The notes below the pieces were generated by a model. It saw only the letters and a list, made by a program, of their open reading frames with translations, had not been told where the DNA came from and searched no databases. Position numbers and translations under genes: made by a program. Positions 28,023 through 36,782 of a DNA stretch of 64,000 nt are shown here, piece after piece. The DNA comes from Acidobacteriota bacterium (GTDB lineage Bacteria; Acidobacteriota; Thermoanaerobaculia; Multivoradales; Multivoraceae): contig JAPOXA010000110.1 of the NCBI GenBank assembly GCA_026707325.1, positions 1 to 64,000 on the forward strand. Reading direction: 5' to 3'. Every line of letters starts with the position of its first letter. Position 1 is the first letter of the stretch.

Positions 28023-28606
28023 TGTCGAACGGCCCCACGAAGTTATGGATGAGTGTCGCGCTGGGTTCCGTGCTGGTCGTGGGCCTGTCAGCCGGTCTGG
28101 TGGCGGACCGGCTCCTGCCCGAACGCCGGGCCGCCGAGAAGAAGCAGGACGCTCCGGCGGAGGCGCACACTGCCGGATCGTCGTCGATGTTCCACTTCGA
28201 CTGCCGAGGCTGGGAGGAAGACACGAACCAAACGGCGGCGAGTTCGGCGCCGGAAGCCGCGGCCGGTGCGGCGCGTTCCGAGGCCTTCGCCGAGCACAGG
28301 TTGAAGATGACCCACCGCATGGCGCGTCGCCTCGAACTCGATGCGGAGCAGATCGAGGCGCTGGAGCCGATTGTCGGCGAGGCGATGGTGCGAGGCCGGC
28401 GCTACTGGACCGGTGCGCGCGACGAGTTCTGCGCCATGCAGAGGGACTTCCACCGGCAGGTGGGAGAGCTGCTTCGTCCGGACCAGGCGGCCCGTTTCGA
28501 CGAGATGAGCCGGGAGCTCTGGCAGCGGGGCCGGCGGCACGAAGATCGAGACCAGGACGGCCGCGGCCGCCGTGGTGACGGCGGCGCGCCGGGTGAGTGC
28601 CGGTGA
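28022..28606 (+). CDS. CpxP/Spy-like periplasmic protein, membrane-anchored
   Basis: N-terminal TM plus helical RLELDAEQIEALEPIVGEAMVRGRRYW...LLRPDQAARFDEM pattern. Confidence 0.55.
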   Translation: MSNGPTKLWMSVALGSVLVVGLSAGLVADRLLPERRAAEKKQDAPAEAHTAGSSSMFHFDCRGWEEDTNQTAASSAPEAAAGAARSEAFAEHRLKMTHRMARRLELDAEQIEALEPIVGEAMVRGRRYWTGARDEFCAMQRDFHRQVGELLRPDQAARFDEMSRELWQRGRRHEDRDQDGRGRRGDGGAPGECR

Positions 28607-31600
28607 GCGTCGAGGAGAAGGAGGCCGCGATGGAAGGGCAGGCAACCGGCTTGCGCGGGGGACCAGAGGAGCAGGAGGCGGCACTGCAGGAGGCGGCGGC
28701 GCACGTCCCCGTCCACCCGCTCATCCGCTTCGCCGTCGAGCGCCGCGTGACCATGTTCATGGCGACTCTGGGCGTGCTTGTGCTCGGCTGGTTGTCGCTC
28801 ACGCGCCTGCCGCTGGAGTTCCTGCCCCTCTTCCAGTCGTCCAACATCTCGGTCCGGGTGCCGTACCAGTCGTCCTCACCGGAGGAGATCGCGCGGTCGA
28901 TCATCTGGCCGCTGGAGGACAGCCTGGGAACGATCAACGGCGTCCGGCTGCTCAGCTCGCGGGCCAGCGGCAGCTCGGCTTCGGTCGACATCGAGTTCCA
29001 GGACGGGACGGACATGGAGCTGGCGGCCGTCGACGTCCGTGACCGGATCGACCGCGTGCGCAACGAACTGCCGAGCGATGTGGAGCAGATCTACGTCCGG
29101 CGTTTCGAGAGCACGGACATTCCGGTCCTCCGCAGCAGCCTCAGCGCGCCCTGGACCCAGGACGAGTTGAACGACTTCGTCGAGGACGTGCTCCTGCCGC
29201 GGATCGAGCGGCTGGAGGGCGTGGCGCAGGCGGAAGTCTGGGGCATGCTGAGCCGAGAGCTCCGGATCGAACTGCTGCCCGACCGCATGGCCGCCCACGG
29301 CGTGGACATCCGCGAGTTGCGGCAGATCCTGCAGAGCAACCACGTGAACGTATCGGGCGGCTATCTGCGCGAAGGCAGCCGCCGCCTGCTGGTGCGCACG
29401 ATCGGGGAGTTCCGGACGCCGGACGAGATCCGCGATCTGCCGATCCGCGGCGACGGCCTGCGCGTGGGCGATGTCGCCGACGTGAAGTTCGGCTACCCCG
29501 ACAAGTACGAGTACAGCTTCCTGAACGGGTCGGAGGCGATCAGCCTGAGCGTGAACAAGGCCTCCGACGCCAATCTCCTGGAGGTCGTCGGCCGGGTCAA
29601 GGCCGAGTTCCAGGCAATCCAGGAGACGCCCGAGGGCGAAGGCCTGGAGTTCCGCCACTTCCACGACACCTCGGTCGACGTGCGCCAGGGCCTGACCGAG
29701 CTCGGCCGCAGCGGGCTCATCGGCGGCGGTCTGGCGATCGTCTTCATGTTCCTGTTTCTGCGCAAGTTCCGGACCACGTTGCTGGTGGCCCTGGCGGTGC
29801 CGCTGTCACTGGTCATGACCTTCGTGATGATGTACCTCGGCCGTCAGGCGGGCGTCACCGAGATCACCCTGAACGTGATGAGCCTGATGGGGCTGATGCT
29901 GGCGATCGGGATGCTGCTCGACAACTCGATCGTGGTCATCGAGTCGATCTTCCGGCACCGCCAGGACCTCGGGGCCAGCGCGAAGTACGCCGCCCTGGGC
30001 GGCGCCAGCGACGTGGCGATGCCGATCATCTGTTCGACCATGACCACGATGTGCGTGTTCGTGCCGCTCATCTTCTTCGGCAGCGGCGGCGGCGGACCGG
30101 GCAGTTTCTCACGCTTCATGGGGGACATCGGTACGACCGTCTGCGTCGTCATGCTCGGTTCCCTGGTCATCTCCCTGACCGTGGTGCCGATGATCGCGGC
30201 GATCCTGCTCAGGTCGGAAAGCAAGCGCCGGTTCAAGCTGCTCGACCGGATCAGCGACCTCTACGGGGCCACGCTGGGCTTCACTCTCCGCCACCGCTTC
30301 ATCTTCACGATGATCATCGGCGCGCTGCTCTACGGTTCGTGGGAGCTGTACAACAGCATCGAACGGAGCTTCAACCAGCCGTCTCAGGGCCGGGCGTTGA
30401 CCATCTTCGTCGAAACGCCGCGGCAGATGGGGATGGACGACCGCCTGGCTCTCTATGACGAGGTTTACGGGCTGCTCGACTCCAGGCGCGACGAGTGGGA
30501 GATCGCCGACATCGCCCACCAGGTTCGGCGGGGCGGCGGTCGCAGCCGGGGGTACGGCGGCGGCAACCGCTTCGAGGTCTATCTCAAGCCGGAGGAGGTC
30601 TCGGAGATGTCCACGGACGAGGTCACCGAACTCATTCGGGAGGCGATGCCGCAGAAGGTCGGCGTTCTCTTCAAGCTCGCCCGGACCGAGTTCGGGCCTC
30701 CGGGTTCCGGGAGATCCGGGATGGACGTGGAGCTGATCGGCGACGACATGGGCACCCTCGAACTCTTGGTGCCGCGGATCACCGACCGGCTGCGTCAGAT
30801 CCCCATCGTCGGCGACATCGACAACTCGTTCGAGAGCGGCGACGACGAGATCCGGGTTTCGGTGAACCGTGAACGCGCCCTGCAGGGCGGCCTGTCGAGC
30901 CAGGCCGTGGCGATGACCGTGAACGGCGCGCTGTCGAGCCGCTCGCTGGCGTACTTCAAGACCGCGGAACGCGAGATCGGCATGGTCATGCAGTACCGGG
31001 AGGAGGACCGGGAGACGCTCGATCAGTTGAAGAAGATGCCGGTGCTCGTGTCGGACCCGAACGGCCAGGACCCGGACGGCGCGTCGGGAGCGGTGACCCT
31101 GCCGATCTCCAGCCTCGCCTCGTTCCGGGTCCAGAGCGGACCGTCCGAAGTCGAGCGGGAGAACCGCCGCTCCAAGGTGGAGATCGACATCACGGCCGCG
31201 GGCGGTACCCCGGGCTTCATGCTGCGGCGGCCGGTCCAGATGGCCCTCGCGGATGTTCCGCTGCCGCCAGGCTACGAGTGGTCGCTAGGCAGGAGGTTCA
31301 TGGAGGCCGAGGAGGACGCGTCGCGCGCCGTCCTGGCGATGATCCTGGCCGTCGTGCTGATCTACATGATCATGGCGGCCCTGTTCGAGGACTTCCTCCA
31401 GCCGTTCACGATCATGCTGTCGATTCCCTTCGCCTTCATCGGCGTCGGCCTGATCATGTATCTGGCCGGCCAGCCGCGGTCTGACTCGTCGAACATGGGA
31501 CTCCTCATCCTGGCCGGGATCGTGGTGAACAACGCGATCGTCCTGATCGACCACATCAACCGGCTGCGGCGCGAAGGCATCGCCCGAGACAAGGCGATCG

Positions 31601-31893
31601 TCCTCGGCGGGAAGAATCGCCTGCGGCCCATCCTGATGACGGCCGTGACGACGATTCTCGGCCTGTCACCCATGGTGGCGCCCTTCTTCCTGCCCCAGGT
31701 GTTCGGGCAGCCCGAGGGCCGGGCCGCCTTCTGGGCGCCCGTGGGCCTCGTCATCCTGGGCGGGCTCACGACGTCCACCTTCCTGACCCTGCTTGTGATT
31801 CCGACGGTCTATTCCCTGGTCGACGACGTGAAGCTCTTCGTCCAGCGGGTTGTGCGGGCGGTCACGACCGTTCCGCGGAGAAAGATGGCATGA
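28603..31893 (+). CDS. Efflux RND transporter permease (AcrB/HAE1-type)
   Basis: Full-length RND layout: FAVERRVTMFMATLGVLVLG, IGMLLDNSIVVIESIFRHRQ, GIVVNNAIVLIDHINRLR. Confidence 0.93.
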   Translation: MSVEEKEAAMEGQATGLRGGPEEQEAALQEAAAHVPVHPLIRFAVERRVTMFMATLGVLVLGWLSLTRLPLEFLPLFQSSNISVRVPYQSSSPEEIARSIIWPLEDSLGTINGVRLLSSRASGSSASVDIEFQDGTDMELAAVDVRDRIDRVRNELPSDVEQIYVRRFESTDIPVLRSSLSAPWTQDELNDFVEDVLLPRIERLEGVAQAEVWGMLSRELRIELLPDRMAAHGVDIRELRQILQSNHVNVSGGYLREGSRRLLVRTIGEFRTPDEIRDLPIRGDGLRVGDVADVKFGYPDKYEYSFLNGSEAISLSVNKASDANLLEVVGRVKAEFQAIQETPEGEGLEFRHFHDTSVDVRQGLTELGRSGLIGGGLAIVFMFLFLRKFRTTLLVALAVPLSLVMTFVMMYLGRQAGVTEITLNVMSLMGLMLAIGMLLDNSIVVIESIFRHRQDLGASAKYAALGGASDVAMPIICSTMTTMCVFVPLIFFGSGGGGPGSFSRFMGDIGTTVCVVMLGSLVISLTVVPMIAAILLRSESKRRFKLLDRISDLYGATLGFTLRHRFIFTMIIGALLYGSWELYNSIERSFNQPSQGRALTIFVETPRQMGMDDRLALYDEVYGLLDSRRDEWEIADIAHQVRRGGGRSRGYGGGNRFEVYLKPEEVSEMSTDEVTELIREAMPQKVGVLFKLARTEFGPPGSGRSGMDVELIGDDMGTLELLVPRITDRLRQIPIVGDIDNSFESGDDEIRVSVNRERALQGGLSSQAVAMTVNGALSSRSLAYFKTAEREIGMVMQYREEDRETLDQLKKMPVLVSDPNGQDPDGASGAVTLPISSLASFRVQSGPSEVERENRRSKVEIDITAAGGTPGFMLRRPVQMALADVPLPPGYEWSLGRRFMEAEEDASRAVLAMILAVVLIYMIMAALFEDFLQPFTIMLSIPFAFIGVGLIMYLAGQPRSDSSNMGLLILAGIVVNNAIVLIDHINRLRREGIARDKAIVLGGKNRLRPILMTAVTTILGLSPMVAPFFLPQVFGQPEGRAAFWAPVGLVILGGLTTSTFLTLLVIPTVYSLVDDVKLFVQRVVRAVTTVPRRKMA

Positions 31894-33428
31894 AACTCAA
31901 GAGACGCTTGGGCAAGGCGCGGTCGGCCGGCGCCCTTCTGTTGATAGCGGCCGTGGCGACCGCGGGTATCGGCTGCGGGCAGTCCAACGCCGAAGCGGGC
32001 GGCGACAACCCCCGCGCCGGCCGGGGCGGACCCGGAGGCGGCCCCGGGGGCCGGGGCGGCGGACCGCCGGGTGGCTTTCCGGGATTCCCGGGCTTCGGAG
32101 GCTCGCCGAACGCCGCCGTGATTCCGGTCGCGGTAACGAGCGCTATTCGACGCGACATCGCGGACTACCTGGAGACGAACGGTTCGCTCGAAGCCGAGAA
32201 CGAGGTCGACATCGTGGCCCGGACGACCGGTCCGATCGTCGAACTGAACGTGGAGGAAGGCGACTTCGTGCGGGAGGGCCAGGTGCTGGCGCGCATCGAC
32301 GCCGCCGAAATCGAGGCGCAGTTGGGCATTGCCCGGGTCAATCTGGCCGAGGCGGAACTGTCCTGGAACCGGGCCCAGTCGTCCTACCGCGAGGAAGTGA
32401 TCAGCCAGGAGGCCTACGACCTCGCCAGGTCGACGTTCGAAAGCGCCGCTGCCCAGATCGTCGGTACCGAGATTCTCCTCGACTACACCGTGATCAGGGC
32501 GCCGTTCGACGGCCTGATCATCGAGCGCGTGATCAAGAACGCGGAGTATGTCGCGACCAACACGAGGCTGTTCCGGATCTCCGACTTCGACCCGCTGCTC
32601 TGTCCGATTCAGCTTCCCGAGAAGGACCTGCCGCGGCTCAAGCTGGACCAGCCCGCCCACCTGACGGTCGAGGCCTGGCCCGGCGTGCGCTTTCCGGCCC
32701 GGGTGCTGCGGATCAGCCCGGTCGTCGAGGCGGCGACCGGTACGGTCAAGGTCACGCTGGAAGTGCAGGCCCAGGGCCGCCTGCGGCCCGGGATGTTCGC
32801 CAGCGTGTTCGTCGAGACGGACGTTCACGAGAACGCCATCGTCGTGCCGAAGCAGGCCCTGGTCCTGGAAAGCACCTCCGACACGGTTTACGTGGCGGTC
32901 GACGACGGGCAGGGCGGTACCGTCGCCCAGCGCCGCGAACTCGAGCTCGGCTACGAGGAGAGCGACAGTCTGGAAGTGCTCTCCGGCCTCCGCGAGGGCG
33001 AGGACGTCGTGATCGTCGGGCAGGACGGACTGTCGGACCAAACGCCGATTTCGGTCGACGAGCGGGAGGGGCCGGCCGCGGCGCCCGCGATGTTCACTTC
33101 CATGCCGGCCGGCGCCGAGGGCGCGGTCGGTCCGTCGCCTGCCGCGGCTGGCGGTGCCGCCGCCGCCGGGCAGGCCGTACCGGGGCGGCCCGGACCAGGC
33201 GGCCCCGGAGGCTTCCGCGCTGGACCTCCCGGCGGTTTCGACCCCAGCCAGATGACGCCCGAACGGATGGAGATGATGCGGGCCCGCATGAAGGAGCGGG
33301 GCATGAGCGACGAGCAGATCGACCAGATGATGGAGCGCATCCGGAGCGGCCAGGGGCCGCCGGGAAGGCCGCCTGGCGGTCCGGCGGGCAGGCAGCAGGG
33401 CGGACCGCCCGGCCGACCGCAAGGTTGA
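31890..33428 (+). CDS. RND efflux periplasmic adaptor subunit with Gly/Pro-rich ends
   Basis: NEVDIVARTTGPIVELNVEEGDFVREGQVLARID lipoyl/barrel-sandwich motif; DYTVIRAPFDGLI; Gly/Pro-rich N- and C-terminal segments. Confidence 0.9.
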   Translation: MKLKRRLGKARSAGALLLIAAVATAGIGCGQSNAEAGGDNPRAGRGGPGGGPGGRGGGPPGGFPGFPGFGGSPNAAVIPVAVTSAIRRDIADYLETNGSLEAENEVDIVARTTGPIVELNVEEGDFVREGQVLARIDAAEIEAQLGIARVNLAEAELSWNRAQSSYREEVISQEAYDLARSTFESAAAQIVGTEILLDYTVIRAPFDGLIIERVIKNAEYVATNTRLFRISDFDPLLCPIQLPEKDLPRLKLDQPAHLTVEAWPGVRFPARVLRISPVVEAATGTVKVTLEVQAQGRLRPGMFASVFVETDVHENAIVVPKQALVLESTSDTVYVAVDDGQGGTVAQRRELELGYEESDSLEVLSGLREGEDVVIVGQDGLSDQTPISVDEREGPAAAPAMFTSMPAGAEGAVGPSPAAAGGAAAAGQAVPGRPGPGGPGGFRAGPPGGFDPSQMTPERMEMMRARMKERGMSDEQIDQMMERIRSGQGPPGRPPGGPAGRQQGGPPGRPQG

Positions 33429-33463
33429 CCGGGAACCGGGGCGCCTGACCAGGTAACGCGACA

Positions 33464-36400
33464 ATGCGGGTTGTTTCCTTCGCCACCCGGCGACCGGTCA
33501 CCGTGTTCATCTTCGCCCTCGCGGCGGTGGTCTTCGGCGGCGTCGCCTTCCGCGATCTGGCGGTCGACCTGCTGCCGGACATCACCTATCCGTCGCTGAC
33601 CGTTCAGACGGGGTATGAAGGCGCGGCGCCGGTCGAGATGGAGACCCTGATCACGCGGCCGGTCGAGGACGCGGTCGGTGTGGTCAACGGGGTCAACCGG
33701 GTCATCTCGAGTTCCCGGGCGGACATCAGCGAGGTCACGCTGGAGTTTTCCTGGGGCACGAACATGGACTTCGCGTCGCTCGACGTGCGCGAGCGTCTGG
33801 ATCAGGTGCGGTTGCCGATCGCGGCCGACCGCCCGGTCCTGCTGCGCTACGACCCCTCGCTCGACCCCATCCTGCGGATGGGGCTCGCCGGCGGCGGCAG
33901 CGACCTGATCGCGCTGCGCCTGCTGGCGGAGGAGGATCTGAAGCGGAAGCTGGAGCGTCTGGAAGGCGTGGCGGCCGTCGTCGTCAGCGGCGGTCTGGAG
34001 GAGGAGATCCAGGTCGAGATCGACGAACGGAGACTGACCTCCCTGGGCCTGACGATGAACCAGGTCATGAACCGCCTGGCGCAGGAGAACGTGAATCTCA
34101 CGGGCGGGCGGCTGCGCGACGGCCAGACCGACTATCTGGTGCGCACGATCAACGAACTGCTGCGTCCGGAGGAGATGCGGGAGATCGTGATCGACCGCTC
34201 CCAAGGGGCGATCGTGCGCCTCGAGGACATCGCCCGCGTCTACCAGGGCGCCAGGGAACGCGAGGTGATCACCCGGATCGACGGCAACGAGGCCGTGGAG
34301 ATCGCGGTCTACAAGGAGGGGGGCACGAACACGGTCACCGTCGCATCCGCCGTTCTCGATCGGGTGAACGGGCTCGTGGAGGAGATCAGGCAGATCGATC
34401 CTCAGCTCGAACTGAGCGTTCTCACCGACCAGTCGCGCTACATCCGCGACTCCGTGTCGGCGGTGATCGAAACCGCCCTGATCGGCGGCTCGCTGGCGAT
34501 CGTCGTCCTGTTCCTGTTCCTGCGCAGCGCGCCGAAGACGCTGATCATCGGGATCTCCATCCCGGTCTCGGTCGTGGCCACCTTCTTCCTGATGTACGTC
34601 GCCGGCGTGTCCCTCAACATCATGTCGCTGGGCGGTATCACGCTCGGCATCGGTCTCCTGCTGGACAACTCGATCGTCGTCCTGGAGGCGATCCAGCGCC
34701 GCCGGGACCAGGGCCTGGGGGTCGTCGAGGCGGCCCGGGCCGGCGCCTCCGAGGTCGGCCGGGCGGTGATCGCGAGCACGATCACGACCGTCTGCGTGTT
34801 CGTGCCGATCGTGTTCGTCGAGGGTGTCGCCGGCCAGATGTTCGGCGACCAGGCCCTGACCGTGACGTTCTCCCTGCTGGTGTCGCTAGGGGTCGCGCTG
34901 ACCGTGATCCCGATGCTCGCGTCGCGAAGGTTCTTCGCTGCAGGAGACCCGGTCGAGACGGTCCGGAGCGCGGGGCGTTCCAATCCTGTGACCCGGGCCC
35001 TTTCGGCATTCTTCAGCGCCATAGGCGTCGGCATCGCCTTGGTCGTCAAGCACGTGTTTCGCGCCGTCGCCACGGTCATGTCCGTGCTGCTGCGGCCGGT
35101 GCTGGCCGCCTTCGACGCGCTGCTCCGGGGCATTACCGCGGTGTACGCCCGTGTCCTTCGCGGTGCCCTTCGCCACCCCGCTCTGGTCGTCCTGGTGGCG
35201 GTCGTGCTCCTCGCGGGGAGTGTCCAGCTCGTGGGCTCGCTGGGTAGCGAACTCGTGCCGGAGCTGATCCAGGGCGAGTTCTACGTCGACGCCGAACTGG
35301 CGCCCGGGAGCCGGCTGGAGGTCACGGACCGGCGGCTGAAGAACATTGACAAATGGGTGCGCGACTTTCGCGAGGAGCTCGGCGTGCAGTCGGTCTACAC
35401 GGTGGTCGGCACCTCGAACGAGCAGGGAGGCGCGGCCGGCGAGAGACGGGAGAACATCGGCCAGGTCAACGTGCGGATGGAACCGCCGATCGACGCCGAG
35501 CGCGAGGAACTCGTGATGAGCCGGATCCGGAACCTGATCGACGCGGAGAACGCATCCTTCGCCGGTCAGGCGGCGCCCGTCGCCGGCGCGGCGTCGGCTC
35601 CGGCTGGCGCCGGATCGCTGCTAGGGGACGACTCGTTGAAGTACCGCTTCGGCCGTCCGACCTACTTCAGCTTCAGGAGCCCGGTCGAGGTGCAGATCCG
35701 CGGCCACAACCTGGCCCTGCTGGAGGTGCTTGCCGACCAGGTGGCGGCGCGGATGCGCGAAGTCGAAGGGCTGGTAGACGTCAAGTCGTCGACGGAGGGC
35801 GGAAATCCGGAACTGCAGATCATCTTCGACCGGGAGCGGCTGTCGACGCTGAACTACACCGTTGCCGAACTCGGCGCCGTGATCCGGTCCAAGGTGCAGG
35901 GCGACATCGCGACGGACATCGTGCGCGAGGATCGGAACATCGAGGTCCGGATGCGGGCCGACGAGGGCTACCGCGACTCGGTCCGCGATCTTCGCAACCT
36001 GAACATCCGCCAGAACGGCGCCACGCCACTGCCTCTCTCGGCGGTGGCGGAAGTGATCGAGACGGAAGGGCCGGCCGAGATTCGCCGCAGCGACGGGGGC
36101 CGGGTGGCGCTGATCGAGGCGAACATCGTCGGCCGCGACCTGGGCAGCGTCTCCGACGACATTCAGGCGATCCTGGACACGACCCGGTTCCCGGTCGGCT
36201 TCGACTACTCGGTCGGCGGGCAGCGCCAGGAGATGGAGCGCTCTTTCGACAGCATGCGACTGGCGATCCTGCTCGCCGTGTTCATGGTCTACCTGGTCAT
36301 GGCGTCCCAGTTCGAGTCGCTGCTGCACCCCTTCGTCATCCTCTTCGCGGTGCCGTTCTCGATCATCGGCGCGATCGGCATCCTCTATCTGACCCGGACG

Positions 36401-36775
36401 CCGGTCAGCATCGTCGTGCTGATCGGCGGCATCCTGCTGGCCGGCATCGTCGTGAACAACGCGATCATCCTGATCGACTACACGAACCGCTTGCGGCGCG
36501 CCGGCAAGGCCAAGGTGGACGCCCTGCGCGAGGCCTGCCTGGTCCGCCTGCGGCCGATCCTGATGACGACGTCGACGACCGTGCTGGGCCTGCTGCCGAT
36601 GGCCCTGGGCCTGGGCGAGGGTGCGGAACTCAGAACTCCCATGGCCCTGACCGTTGTCGGCGGGCTGCTGACCTCGACGCTGCTGACGCTCGTCGTGATT
36701 CCGGCGCTCTATCTGCTGCTGGACTTCCACGAGCGCGACGCCGACCCTGAGGCCGTCGCCGAAGCCGCTACGTAG
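33464..36775 (+). CDS. Efflux RND transporter permease (second, HAE1-type)
   Basis: ATRRPVTVFIFALAAVVFGGVAFRDLAVDLLPDITYPSLTV, GIGLLLDNSIVVLEAIQRRR, GIVVNNAIILIDYTNRLRR. Confidence 0.93.
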   Translation: MRVVSFATRRPVTVFIFALAAVVFGGVAFRDLAVDLLPDITYPSLTVQTGYEGAAPVEMETLITRPVEDAVGVVNGVNRVISSSRADISEVTLEFSWGTNMDFASLDVRERLDQVRLPIAADRPVLLRYDPSLDPILRMGLAGGGSDLIALRLLAEEDLKRKLERLEGVAAVVVSGGLEEEIQVEIDERRLTSLGLTMNQVMNRLAQENVNLTGGRLRDGQTDYLVRTINELLRPEEMREIVIDRSQGAIVRLEDIARVYQGAREREVITRIDGNEAVEIAVYKEGGTNTVTVASAVLDRVNGLVEEIRQIDPQLELSVLTDQSRYIRDSVSAVIETALIGGSLAIVVLFLFLRSAPKTLIIGISIPVSVVATFFLMYVAGVSLNIMSLGGITLGIGLLLDNSIVVLEAIQRRRDQGLGVVEAARAGASEVGRAVIASTITTVCVFVPIVFVEGVAGQMFGDQALTVTFSLLVSLGVALTVIPMLASRRFFAAGDPVETVRSAGRSNPVTRALSAFFSAIGVGIALVVKHVFRAVATVMSVLLRPVLAAFDALLRGITAVYARVLRGALRHPALVVLVAVVLLAGSVQLVGSLGSELVPELIQGEFYVDAELAPGSRLEVTDRRLKNIDKWVRDFREELGVQSVYTVVGTSNEQGGAAGERRENIGQVNVRMEPPIDAEREELVMSRIRNLIDAENASFAGQAAPVAGAASAPAGAGSLLGDDSLKYRFGRPTYFSFRSPVEVQIRGHNLALLEVLADQVAARMREVEGLVDVKSSTEGGNPELQIIFDRERLSTLNYTVAELGAVIRSKVQGDIATDIVREDRNIEVRMRADEGYRDSVRDLRNLNIRQNGATPLPLSAVAEVIETEGPAEIRRSDGGRVALIEANIVGRDLGSVSDDIQAILDTTRFPVGFDYSVGGQRQEMERSFDSMRLAILLAVFMVYLVMASQFESLLHPFVILFAVPFSIIGAIGILYLTRTPVSIVVLIGGILLAGIVVNNAIILIDYTNRLRRAGKAKVDALREACLVRLRPILMTTSTTVLGLLPMALGLGEGAELRTPMALTVVGGLLTSTLLTLVVIPALYLLLDFHERDADPEAVAEAAT

Positions 36776-36782
36776 GCGGTGA

